Positions 37,756-50,500 of a stretch of 64,000 nt of DNA are shown here, piece after piece (position 1 is the first letter of the stretch; each line of letters opens with the position of its first letter). The stretch covers positions 5,781,001-5,845,000 of the forward strand of contig CAMPEX010000001.1 of assembly GCA_946807835.1 (NCBI GenBank), read 5' to 3'. This stretch comes from Ailanthus altissimus. Lineage: Eukaryota > Streptophyta > Magnoliopsida > Sapindales > Simaroubaceae. The notes beneath the pieces were generated by a model. It ran no database searches, was not told the origin of the DNA, and saw nothing but the letters and a program-made list of their open reading frames with translations. Made by a program: the position numbers and the translations under genes.

Positions 37756-40217
37756 AAAGCAAAACAATATTCAACACCAAACAATTATACAAGGAACCGA
37801 GGGCATCGAAAGTGCTAAGCCATTAATAGTGTTAAGCCCCTAACTGTTATAAGATGCTTGCAACAAAATGACGGCGATGTTGTTGTTTCGGTAGGTGGTG
37901 GAGGAGCTTAAAAGTCCTTGGGGGATGTTGGTTCATCAGATCAAGCAAGCATGCATGGGCGATAATGAGGTTGCTTTCTTAGAGTAGTAGTTGGTGGCGG
38001 TAGAAGGGAGCATAGCAGCGGAGAAGATCCAAACCCTTTATGCCTATTGTAGTGGCAGCTGAATTCCAACAAAGATATGGACCAATAAAGATGGATATGG
38101 GTCAACATTGAAATCCAATGACAGCAAAGCAAAGAAGAAAAAAAGAAAAAAAAGGAAAAATAAAATGGGAAGCCATGTGTCTACCGAAGAGAAGGCTGAA
38201 AGTCTCTCTCTCCTATGGAGGTGGGGGGAAAGAAATAGTGGTAGCTAGAGTTTAAATGAAGTGGTAATAACTAGATTTTGATTTTGGAATAGATCATTTT
38301 TTTTCTTTTTTTTTTAACTTAGGTTTGGTTTATCTATCTATCTATCTCAGAGATCATATAATAATGATAATAATGCTCTTCTTCAAAGTGATTTTACCGT
38401 ACCTTTTGTGTCCAATGCTCAGAAACTTCCTCCAAGAGAATTATTATGTTAATTTCATAGTTAATGCTTTATTATTTTAAAAATTACAATATTCTTGAGG
38501 TGGCATGCATGTTCTATTGTCCCCTCTATCCCTTTTGATAATTTTATTCTAATAATATCATTATTTGAGATAAAAGTGAAATCACAAAATTTACTGGGTT
38601 TATCTTAGATTTTTAATTTCACCAAACAAGAGAATTAGATTGTCTAATGGATCTCCAATTAGTGACATTATTGTAAACATTTAACATGAGACTTTAAAGT
38701 CCAACAACTTAAAATTTTGAACCAATTAAATCCTAAAAAAAGCCTTATTTTTAACAAAGATAATAACCAATTACTTCTTAACCAAAAATAAAACACCAAA
38801 AGTGTCGCCGCCTCAAGCCTCTCTTGCTCTATTGGAGAAGGGCCTTTGGGCCCTTCTCTGGTAGACTCATCTCTTCCATTTTTATTTTGTTTGTTTTGTT
38901 TTGTTATCTTTTATTCTCTATTGTCTGTTTTTTTGTCTTTTTCTTTTTAGTCATTTTTGTAAGAGGCTTTCTTTGTTATTTATGTCTTTTCATTAACGAG
39001 GATCTACGGCCAATGCAAAACCTAGTAGATTACTGAATCTCTAGCCTATGAGCACTTTCAGACTATCGAATCTCTGGCCATATAGCATTTGACTCAGTAG
39101 TGTCTTGTGGGATCCTGCCATGGCCTTATCAGTCTTGGCTAGTACCATTGCTAGCCTCTGTAGTGCTTTTACCAGCAGCCACCATCAATGATCTCCTCTT
39201 CTCCTTACACTCTCTTATGCCTCTACTGTCCCCACTACCGTACAAGTCATTTCCTTATGGGGCCAATTCAATGATTGTCATAAACTACACCGACATCAGT
39301 ACAGAACAAATCGATGTTTAAATGTTACATGTATAGTATTTGTTTTGGTTATTTGTCTGAATAGTTGTAGGTTTGTGAGTTGGAATAAGTTGATGCTATA
39401 TTTGGGATTAGAGATTATAAATAAAGTGGTGGCTTTAGTATAACCTCTCCTATGCGAGGGAGTTTTGTTTTTTGTCATAAAAGTAGTCAGCCCTCACTAG
39501 GAGAATAGTTAATCCCTCGTTAAAATAGTAATTAATCTCTTATTAAGATGGTAGTTGGTCTCTTGTTAAGAAGGTTGATATGCCCTTATTAAGGCTTGGA
39601 TTTCGTATTGGGATCTAATTTATCTCTCTTTTTTTTGGAAGAGTTTGAGGTACGAGCATTTGTTAATAAGTATAAATTATGTCGTCTTGGTAATTCTCTA
39701 TTTATATATAGCAATAAATCCTATAATATTTTAGTTTTTAAGCAATGACATTATCATTAGAGTTAAAAAAAACATGAGATTTCAAATTCGTAATGAATTA
39801 AATTTGTAATATGACATGTCTTTATCTATTGAAACACCAAATTGTAACGTATTAACATGACTATCTTCAATCTTAAGGAAATAAAGAATAACAATAATAA
39901 TAATAATTATTTATAGTTTATAGGTAGCATCAAATGAAACACAAGCTCTAAGCTTTCTCAGTTGAGCACTCCGTTAGATTATCAAGTAGGCATCATGATT
40001 AATAAAGAAGGTATGAAAAATAATAACATTTTCGACGGTGCCGATAAATAATGGGGTGTGTATGATTATATTTTTATATTAAGGGGTCAAGTTGTTAATT
40101 ATATATAAAATTGGGGTCTAGTTATGGTTTACCCGTTACGTCTACGTTATTTAATCAAAATACCGTAAAAGCCCTCACCTAGCTGGAACTAAACGACGCC
40201 GTGCGACTTCAGTGAAC
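37756..40217. other. Intergenic region upstream of the helicase gene
   Basis: I see no recognisable gene. Short ORFs such as 38824-39036, 39100-39321 and 37941-38132 (minus) have no motif that I know. A small ATCT repeat lies near 38330-38347, and a poly-T/poly-C stretch is near 38300. The stretch 38800-39600, with repeated 'gaatctct(a/g)gcc' and 'ttgttaag/ttattaag' phrases, could be an old transposon remnant, but nothing proves it. Confidence 0.45.
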
Positions 40218-40226
40218 TATATAAAA
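40218..40226 (+). promoter_or_regulatory. Probable TATA box of the helicase gene
   Basis: TATATAAAA lies 188 bp before the start codon at 40406 and in a suitable context (ctatataaaagg). A telo-box, AAACCCTA (40291-40298), frequent in 5' regions of plant growth-related genes, follows in the presumed leader. Transcription start would be near 40250; this is inferred. Confidence 0.55.
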
Positions 40227-40259
40227 GGTCTCTTGTGACTAGCGAGTATACGAATTCTA

Positions 40260-40357
40260 ATGATGAATTCTTCCCTCCCTTTCTCTGAAGAAACCCTACT
40301 CTTTTAATGTGGTTTCTTATAATAAATCTAAAACTCATAGTTTTTTTTATATTGTAA
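40260..40357 (+). other. Two short upstream ORFs in the helicase leader
   Basis: uORF1 runs from ATG 40260 to TAA 40305-40307 (15 codons, starting ATGATG). uORF2 begins at 40307 within the sequence TAATG, so its ATG shares the final A of the uORF1 stop, and ends at TAA 40355-40357 (16 codons). Both would be in the mRNA if transcription starts soon after the TATA box and no leader intron removes them. A pyrimidine-rich stretch and 'tcatacag' near 40372-40379 could be a leader intron acceptor. Confidence 0.4.
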
Positions 40358-40405
40358 TTGACTAATATTTAATCATACAGAAAATCTAAAGACGAAAATA
40401 AGAAA

Positions 40406-43400
40406 ATGGCGGAGAAGGTTCCGTCGAAAAGAGAGTTACTTGATCGATGGAGAGGAATTGAAGAAGAGGAGGAGCAAGACGACGGTAGCAATCCCGTCAA
40501 ACGACGTCGTATTGATAAGCTCAAAGAGAAATGGTAAAATTTATAGAATACATTCAATCTTAATATGATGTAATATTCAAATACTTCAAATTATGCACAT
40601 AAATAAATAATTTCCAAAATATGAAAATTCTGGTTCTTGTATTTTTTTTATTGTTCTATAGTTTGTATTTATATTGTGCATTGTTCTTTTAAACTAAGTT
40701 TTAGTTTTTCTTTGATTAGTTTACACAGTTTATACGTATTGCTTATTTAAATTCAAGTGATTTTCAAGTATTTTTTTGGTCTAAATATTCTTCTATTTGT
40801 GCTGAAGTTGACTAAACTTCCTTCTTAAGAATTAAAGAATAAGAGCAAACTCAACAATAGCTTAAGTCATTATAATAAGGTTTTTTCAAAATTTTGTTAA
40901 GATTATCAATATATTTGAGCTTGCATTGAATTAAGTTAATATTCTGTTGGCGAATTTGCGATTTGAGAAAATTGTTCACTTACACGAAGTACAAAAACTT
41001 CTTGTTGTATTATTGGTTGGAAAATATTGCTATATTTAGCTGTATAGCTTTTCAACTTTGATTTGCTTCAATTCATTCAAATATAAGTTGAGTTTTCAAT
41101 TTGTACTTTTTACTTTTTCATTTAGGTTCGCAGATGCGTTTAGTTACTTGATTAGTTTGCCGGAACAAAATCACATTTGGTGTGGCTCATGGGATATAAT
41201 GGGGCCGTACTTGGAGATGTTTTTCAATTACTTTAAAGATGAGCGCGATGACTCTCCTCTAAGGATTTTGTGGAAAAGGGTCTCTGAGGAAATGCATCAT
41301 TGCATCCAATGCATTTCTCAACACCACCAAGCTCAAGAGATGTATAGCGCGGAGTATGAGTTGAGCATCATCGGTCTTCTTCTTGATGTGTTGCGGGTTC
41401 TTGACGAGGAAAGGGTGACTAAGCACTTGAGAGAGATAAATGCTAGATTAGCTCGCCAAGAATATAATCCTCAAAGCGACAATGATCAAGTTGTTTGTAT
41501 CATGTATGAGGTAGTTTCTTCTCTTTGATTTTTCATTATGCATATAAGAATTCGTAGGTGCGGATGTTTGAAACATTTAAATTGCAGACTGAAGAGTTGC
41601 TAAAAAGACAAAATTTTGATCAATTCTTCATATAAAGCATTGGAAAATTTTGTTGTCTTTTATCATCTCTCTCTCTCTATCTATCTATCTATGTGTGTGT
41701 GTGTGTGTGTCTGTGTGTGCTGTTGAAACTTTATAATATCCTCTTTCACATAACAAATGCACCATGGTTTATGTTTTCTGTCTATCTGATTACAGGTTTT
41801 GATGTTCCCTGTCCTAATGGATGATCAGTCCTTGTTCACTGAATTTGAGATATTTATTGAAGCAGTTGATAATATGCATGAACTGGCATTGGATGGACAT
41901 CAACAGTTTCCGGTATCAGTTATTATTTTTTTCGCAGTTATTCATTTCACTTTTGTATTTTCTTCATAAAGTGCATCTGATTTTGCCAGGGCGTTTATGC
42001 ACTGTTTTTTTTCAATAGAAGAGTGCGAACCGTTGGTCGCAGATTAGCTAGATCTATGGGAAAAATAAGGTACTATATGCTTACAACTACTGCCTTTGTT
42101 GGTTATGGTGGATTGTACCATCAGAAATTTATAGATTGCTGATGATATTGCTGATTAAATCTTTTATCTTTGAAAGGACCATAGGATTACATTTGTTATG
42201 CTAGGTAGGCATCAAAGGTGTGAGGATAAATAAAAAAATTAAGAGAAAGTTTGGATGTCAAATATAAAATCTTGAAGGGCAAATAGAGAGCTAGTAATTG
42301 TTCAATTTATATGTCTCTTGCCGTGCTTCCCTTAATTCTAATGCATTATGATTTCATTTCTTCATTTGTCCTTGTTAACTCTCATTAACTTCTCATAAAA
42401 ATTTTAATATTTGAACGAAAAATAGGGACATCCAGTTTGAGCTGAACAAGTCAACAAAACAATTTGACATCTTTAATTTTACCCCTTTAAACTATGATTG
42501 GTGGAACAAAACCCTCTCTTTCCTCTTTTTTGATTGTTTTTTCCTTAGTCTATCTGGTTGCTAAAGGAACAACGGTTCAACATTTCTATCTGTTATCTTG
42601 ATTATAGAAGGACATTTTAAATTTAATTTTCGTTGTAAAGGTTTTTCAAGCTAAACACTAGCCTTTGTTTTGGTTTTCAGTGAAAAGCTAACTCTAACTT
42701 AGAGCAAGTTTAGGAAGATGTAGATTTAATGGGAATCAAAGATTAAAGTTATAAATGAAAAGAAAATTTAATCTTATAAAGATTAAATATATAAAAAAAT
42801 TGCCAGTAGAAATAAAGTTCACCAAGAGATTAAGATGCCAAGGCATCCAACTTCACCATAACCATTTCAAAATAAACCCCAAAAACATACTTTTAAAGAA
42901 ATATCATCCATGTTGACAGTTAAAATCCCTTATTTAATTTTCTCTCTAGTAATACTAAAACGATCGCTACATATTAACCCACCATATCTCTATGTGAATT
43001 TAAATATGCAAAAAGGCTCTTTAAGTTCTATGGAAATTCATAAATCAAATTCCATGAATCTTGTTGGCACCTCTCTATCTTTCTTTAAATTTATGGCATA
43101 CATGATGAGAAGCTGATTACATATATCACCGCTTAGTCTCAACATGCACAACAAATCATTTAAATAGTGATTGAGCATTTAAAAACATTAAGCACAATTA
43201 TACATGCTCAACATGGAATAATAAATTTTGAATAGAATAAATTAAAGGATTTAAACTGTCATGGTTTGGCTACATTGTAGCGTTAGCTAATATATTTAGT
43301 TCATATTGAAATATAATAAATCCATTAACTGAAGCATGAACATTTAAAAGAAATTAAGATGAAAGAGAAACTAAGATAGAGGAGAAAATTGTTGAAACTT

Positions 43401-45186
43401 TGAAAGTCGAGACACAACTGCTCCGTCCTCCTTTCTTCATGCCAAATTCTTCTTCTCTAAAAATTCTCTCCACCGAAAATTTCTCTTCGTTCTCTTTTGT
43501 GTCAAACACATGACAAAGCCTCTTAGCTTTCTTTTGCCGCAAGAACCACATCAATTCGATATCTAGAGCGAGAGCTATGCCCAAAATCCCACACCATGTT
43601 CAGGAAAGTACGAAGAGGAAACTTGCTTAGAAATATCAAAATTGAATATCTTTCAAAAATAAACTTCAATTGTAGGAAATTTCCTTAATTTCTTCACTTA
43701 TCTCCTCATCTGCACATATTGACAAAAACCAAACGAATTTAGGTGGAAAATAATCAAAGACATAATCTTAAGCTGAAAAGGGGAAAAAAAAAGTATAAAA
43801 ATTAGACTCATCGGGTGATCTTTGCTCTTCACTTACTTGATATGGGCTTTTCTTCTGTAGAGTATTTCTCCCTAGTGGCATATTCTCATTTAAACTTGAT
43901 CAGTCTAGAAGGATGTGTTAGAAAAGATTATCAGATTGCGCCAAAAATACAATATGGTTGGTTTATGCACGAAAAATATTGCTCATCTTTACAGAACTAT
44001 AGATTCTTGGAAATGTGCAATTCATTGTTCATCCTGGATTTGGTGTACATACAGTATTCATATGTGTATTTCAATAATATTATTTCTTGTTCGTAGGAGG
44101 GCAACAGACTTGGAACCACTGCAGCCTTTGCTCAAGAAATTCATTGGCTTTCTAGAGACCGAAGTATTACCATCAACTTTTAAGATTTCAAGGCCAAGAT
44201 CGCGATTGGAACGCTTACCAATATGGCTTGGAATCACATCATTGTAGGAACTGTTGGCCAACACTGTTATCTTTATAACTAATATTTTCTCTCTTTTTGT
44301 TGCTAACAGTTAATTTGTGTCTACTTTTTGAAGGCTTGAGTTTTTAGAACCTCCAGCTTTAGAAGAAGGAATACTTGAACACTATCCCATTTTCTTTGAT
44401 ATTGTTCTCAACCATATTAGTGGTGATTCGCCCGAATTTTCTCATGCAGTTAGTTGCTTAAGAGAACTCTTCAAAATGCTTGGTAGGTGCTTCTCCCCTT
44501 TCTTAAGTTGATAACTTGTGTAAAGTTGGACTGTTATTTTGTGTTTTTCCTTTTCTTATCTTCTGTGTATGAACTTTTTTAAGGTTGTAAGCTTTGGTTG
44601 AGGTCTACATTGTCACCAAGTGTAATGAGAAATACACTGCTGGGTCAATGTTTTCATACTCGAAATGAGAAAATCCATAAAGATATTTTTGATCTCTTCC
44701 TGCCTTTCCTGCAGGTATGTTTGTTTGCCATCTTTATTCACCCCTTGATTAATATATGAATATATATTTCCTTTTTTGTCAAGTTTTAAGTTTATATTAT
44801 GGTGTTTGGGTAGCTTTGATGATGCTGCTGCTTATGTGCCATTTCCATTTATCCAGTCCCTTGAAGCTTTGCAAGACGGGGAACATGAAAAGCAGCGCAG
44901 GCATTTCCTGTACTTTCTCCTCCATCAAGTCCCGGTGAGCAGCAACTTTAGTGTTCTAACAGCACAAATGGCCTGCAAGGTTTGTGTTACTTCTTCCAGA
45001 ATGACAAAAGAATTGCAAAATGTGACTTAGATGTCCATTTTCTCTTTTAGTTCTCATATAGTTCTATTGTTGTACCTCACCTCTGCTGCTTTTTGCAAAA
45101 GTGTACTTTCAGATTTCCCTCCTTATTATACACCGAGGCTACAAGATGAATCCGCCATGCCCACCTTTTGAATGTGCACATATGTG
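40406..45186 (+). CDS. Helicase exons 1-9 (N-terminal region, residues 1-445)
   Basis: The start ATG at 40406 is chosen because it opens the conserved '[15 protein letters not shown]' beginning followed by a basic 'KRRRID' patch, a plausible nuclear signal. Exon 2 (41126-41510) carries '[15 protein letters not shown]', '[15 protein letters not shown]' and '[13 protein letters not shown]'. Exon 4 ends in phase 2 and joins exon 5 ('[18 protein letters not shown]'). Exons 6-9 continue with '[20 protein letters not shown]', '[16 protein letters not shown]', '[19 protein letters not shown]' and '[13 protein letters not shown]'. This is the helical SEN1 N-terminal domain, a protein-interaction scaffold in yeast Sen1. 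No stop or frameshift is seen. Confidence 0.9.
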
Positions 45187-47535
45187 GTATGTTGAACTAG
45201 TGCCTTCTACTTGGTTATGACTATTTTTGTGTTTGGCTGTCTGCTTTATTATGAATATGAAGTTGGTTCTTCTCAAAGATTTGTGTAATTTTTAAACTCT
45301 CTCTCTGGCTCTCTATTTTATTGGTTGGGGGTGGGGTGGGGAGAGAAATGGTGGAGAAAGATGTTGAGGAGATACTTAAGAAAAAAACTTTATCTTGAAG
45401 GGGTGGGGTATTTGACAACAATGAAACTTGTTTTACTTGTATCTTTTAACAAAATCATGGATAAAATTTGGCAGTAGATCTACATTTCCTGTTCTTTGAC
45501 AAACACAGATAAGAAAATCATATCTCCTTCTCAAGTTTGCAAAGCAACCCCACCCCACATATACACATACATGCTAATAAACTTAAATGACTCATTTCAG
45601 CAACTTTAATGGACAGGGCCCCTTTCCTTGTGTCTTCTCTGAAGGACTCTTCACTTCACAGTTCTCTGCGACAACCTGCCTTTGATCTTATAGAAACTAT
45701 TATAGTGTCTGATGCTGCTGCCTTAATAACTGCCATGTGGAAGTCTAGCAGACCTCTGAGTACTGAGACAATCATTTCTATCGAGCTGAATGATGATGAA
45801 GATGATCATAAGTATCTGTTTGCTCTTGATGTTGAAGAGAAGGATAATAGTTCTTGGAGTGAATTTAGTGCACTAAGTAGGATCACTTCTCAGGACTACA
45901 GAGCGTGGATGTGCATTCCAATGCTGTGGATTGATGTTTTGGTTGATGCCAATCCATCAGTCCTACCAATATCATTTTCAAAGGCTGTCTTCTGGGCTCG
46001 ATCTCAGTTTTCTGTTGTAGAACCTGAAACTAGTGCAGAAATGGCACTTGATGTTAGAACTTGGCTATCATCCTCTGCTACAGAAATCTCTTCAACATTT
46101 GGGTGGAAGGTTCCATCTGGTTGCGATGATGGTGGAGGTTGGAAGGTGTCCAAGAACTCAATGGAAGTGTCAACAATGTGTCTTCCTTTAATAAGGGCAT
46201 TCAAGAGGTTTGAAACAGATTATTTTCTTTTGTTAACTCATCTTTTCTGATAATATAGTTTCACAAATTATATTATACATTGTCAAGTTGATTGAATAAT
46301 ATTCAGCTGCTGCTTATAATCATATTAGATAGCAATCAACATTTGGATGTGTTTTTACAGGTTAACTGCACATTTCATAGTTCAAATAGGGCAGGGAGAG
46401 CTTCGGAAACAGTGGACTTGGGAGCCAATGATGGGTGAAAGCTTGATACTTTCACTTGTAGATCCTAATGATGTATGTCTAGTTTTTATTAGACCTATGT
46501 TATGTACCTGCATGTATATGTCAATCGATGATTTGAACATTCACTCTTTTCCTGTCCTGTGTTTGAACTTCATTCAAGAGTTATACATATTTTTGCTTCT
46601 CTTTGGTTGATGCAGAATGTGAGACAATTTGGTAAGTGTATCTTGGAGCAAGTGTCAAACACACAAGGTCTTTCTTGTGGCTTGAAGTTTCTTTGTTCCT
46701 ACAGTTCTTCTTTATCAGCTATTTTTCTGGGCTTCAAACATGCTTTAAAACTGGTAAGTGTTACACTTCTTTCCAGTAGTCTACTGCTTGGATGATAAAT
46801 TTAGACATTTATTTTTTTCCTTTTCTAAATGAATTTTTTTTTTAAAGATTTTTGCTCTTTGCTATTAAATCTAAAATTCTTTTGACATTTGGCTTCATAA
46901 TTTCTAAATAAATGGATGTGCAACGCGTAGTGCCTTTATGATATCAGAATGAAACTTTACTAGCCATTTTGCACATTTTCAGGTTCAACTAGATTCTGTT
47001 CTATCAAAATTTCAGACTTTACATCATTTTTTCTTTGTTCTACGGAAAATATTCGAAGAGGGGCATTTACCCTGGACAGATTTGCCCGAAAATTCATCTG
47101 ATCACTCAAAAATTAAAACGTTCTCTTCCCAAGGTGGATTTTTGAGACAGCCAGTATTTGAATCTTTGCATATAAACACTGGCTACTCTTCAAATGTTGA
47201 CTTAAAGTTATGGGAGAAATTTCATTACATGCTGTCAGAAATTACGTGGCCTTCTGTAATGAGGTGTTTGCTAGAAGGGAAGACGTTTCTTAATTACAGT
47301 CTTTGTCAGGTAAAATTCCAGGCTCTAATAAGGGAACAATCATATATAAATCCAGTTCTCTTCTTGTTAATTCTTGATTATTGTTTCTAAGTTTATGCAT
47401 TATGCACATGTTAGTTCATTATATGGGTTCTGTCAAGAAGCGATTTTCTTTCCTCTGATGTATTTAGATTGGGCATTTTGTTTGTGTGTGTCTGTTATCT
47501 GCACTCAGGCCATGCCAGTTCATTTGTGCATGTTG

Positions 47536-47572
<37 letters not shown>

Positions 47573-50500
47573 TGCTGGCCTTGCTTGATCTTGTTGCCTG
47601 CTTGATCTTGTTGCCTTCTTGTTTCAGATGACTTGTATCCGAGTACTTGAGATCTTACCTGTTGTTTTTGGAAAACTTTGCCCATTGCTTGGTGAACACT
47701 CTGGGTCTTCTGGAACAACAATGCAAAGTGTATTTGACTTCAAATGGCTTCATGACCTGATTGATTGGGGGAAGTCACAACTCAAGGTTGTTGTTGTCTA
47801 CTGGAAACGAACAGTAACATTTTTGCTAAATCTACTCAAAGAATCATGCACTGGTACTTCGGTGTTGACAGTTAGGTCGATTCAAAGTCTTATTTCATCT
47901 GGTGAGCTTATCATTCAATAACTTATGTTTGGAAATTTTTACTTTCCTAGTGGTCATTTATTATTAACTTTTTTCTTGTTCTTTTTATTTTTTGGGGTGT
48001 TATCATGCCTTTTCTCAGATAACCTTGACATGGATGAATTGATTGAACAAGTATCACACCTTTGTGTTTCATTATTGAAGGAAGCATGTCAAGATAGTGG
48101 AAAATCCTCCTTGAGGTCAAAGGCATGTTTCCCCGAGGGCATGTCTGTGGAGAGGAAGTCTGCGGCTTTAGATTTACAGCCTTTTCCTGTGAAGGATACA
48201 GATGTTGAAATCCTGGAGTCTGAAACAGTACATAACAGGGGTAAAGATAATGTGGTTGTTGTTTCAGATGATGAGACAGAAAAAGAACTTTCAGGTAATC
48301 AGGTCATTCTATCTGATATCAAGTCAAGCCAATATGTATTGGAGAGCAAGACTGTGGCGCCTATATCTGACAAAAGTGCTTCACAAACTAACTTTTTAAA
48401 GAAGAGTCTATCTAGAGTGGATGCTTCTAAGGATCTGTTGGATGTTTTCCAGCAGAAAGGTAAGGATGGTTCTGGCCTTGCTTCTCAGAAGGACTTTGAC
48501 AACTCAAGAGGCAAATCACTTGATGCTCTAAATTCAAAAGTTGTCGATGGAAAGAAGAAAGAAATTAACTCCAAATCCAGTGTAAATGATTCTTTTTCAT
48601 CCCTGAATAGAGTTGGTCTGAGCCATAAACCAGTTGAATCCTCTACTCCCAAAGCTGCGAGCCAAACTTGCAGCAATATTGTTGCCAAAGCTACCAATAA
48701 GATACTGAAAGAGTTAGTATGTGATGCAGCAAATGATCCATTGGAGTGTGCTTTTAAATCTGGGAAACCTCAACAGTCGTATCTGGCCAAGTCAGGGCCC
48801 TTTGTTCCTAAACGACAAGTCATTCAACTGAAATCACCGTTTGAAAATCGATCTGGGCATCTGAATAGGCTGGACACTAGAGTTAAAAGGTTTGGGCCAC
48901 TGAAGCTTGATGACTGGTATAGACCCATTTTAGAAATAGATTATTTTGCAATGGTTGGATTAGCATCTTCTAGTGAAGATGAGAATCGCGCACTTTGTAA
49001 ATTAAAGGAGGTTCCTGTCTGTTTTCAATCACCTGAACAATATGTGGGCATCTTTAGGCCGTTGGTTCTGGAGGAGTTTAAAGCACAGTTACATAATTCC
49101 TTCCTGGAGATGTCTTCATGGGAGGATATGTATTTTGGCAATTTGTCTGTGCTGTCAGTTGAGAGGGTTGATGACTTTCATCTTGTTCGCTTTGTCCACG
49201 ATGAGAATGAATCTGTGACATCTAAAGGCTTTTCAGAGAATGACCTTGTTTTGCTCACAAAAGAGCCTCCGCAAAAGACTTCTCATGATATTCATATGGT
49301 CGGAAAGGTATGATGTCATTTTCTTTCATAACCTGTGGGAAGAGTTGGGTGAGAGGTCAATACGTTTTTACAAATAGCATATTTTGATATCTGTTATTAT
49401 CATCACCCATAGTTCCAGGACATTGTACCACCAGCATATCTGCATAACAGATCTCCTAAACCAGATGATGACATTCTTTTGTCAAAGAGAAAATATTCTC
49501 AGTACTGTGCAGTGTTGGGACATGCTGTTATTGAGTACAGAAAATGAGAAAGGCATATAGTTCTCTAGGACAACAAATGTGAAATACAAGATTGTTTCAA
49601 TATATTTGAGAAATTACGCACAGAAAGACATCCCCCCACGTGTGCACACATACATACACATTAAATTATTGTTATAACATAATTTCAAGTCTTAAAAGTA
49701 TATACTCTTTGAAATGATTCCACTATCCTTGGGCAATGTATTTTTTGAAACAAGTCCTATCTTATCTCAAAATCACCTTGTCTGCACATTGGCAGATGTC
49801 GTTGATTCCTCACAGTCTCCATGCACTAAATCAGGCTATTCCTGAATGTTGATCGCCACTTTTGTTGTCCTTCATCCTGCTGCTGGCAGCTTAAACATTA
49901 GCTATCTATTTGTAATTTTGTTCCTCTTTTAGTTGATGAAGATTCACCATACTAAGACTGAAGTCTTCATCAAACGTTTCACTCTCTAAGATGTTATCAA
50001 ACATGAAACATGTATCCTATTCTTATCCCAAAAATACCTAATCTGCACATGGTGGATGTCTTTGATTCCTTGTAGTCTCAATGCATTAAATCAGGCTATT
50101 CCCTACTGTTGATTGGCAATTATATTGTCCTCCATCCTGCTGCTGGCAGCTTAAACATTAGCTATCTGTTTGTAACTTGATCCTTTTTTAGTTGCTGAAG
50201 ATTCACCATACTAAGATTGTAATCTTCATCAAACATGTCACAGTCTAAGATATTATCAAGCCTCAGAAGGTTGATATGTGTAATGTATTTAAGTGGCAAA
50301 TGATTGGATCTTGGTTTAAATCGTTGTCGACATTGACCACCTGCATGGCTTGAGCTTGACACATCTTTTAATTTGTTCTTCCAATAGTTTACATTGTTAT
50401 GTATTATGCTGAAGAGCCAACCTGTTTCTCAGGTGGAGAGGCGTGAGAGAGACAATAAAAGAAGGTCAAGTATGTTGCTCATTAGGTTCTATCTTCAAAA

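Noticed and set aside
38824..39321. Short ORFs upstream of the helicase as small genes
   Set aside because: No motif, no splice or promoter support, and composition like the surroundings.
44058..44264. Minus ORF over helicase exon 5
   Set aside because: The plus strand carries a conserved helicase exon with fitting splice sites.
50394..50432. ATG at 50394 as start of a separate gene
   Set aside because: It is intron sequence before the acceptor at 50432; exon 15 ends and exon 16 begins in matching phase with family continuity.
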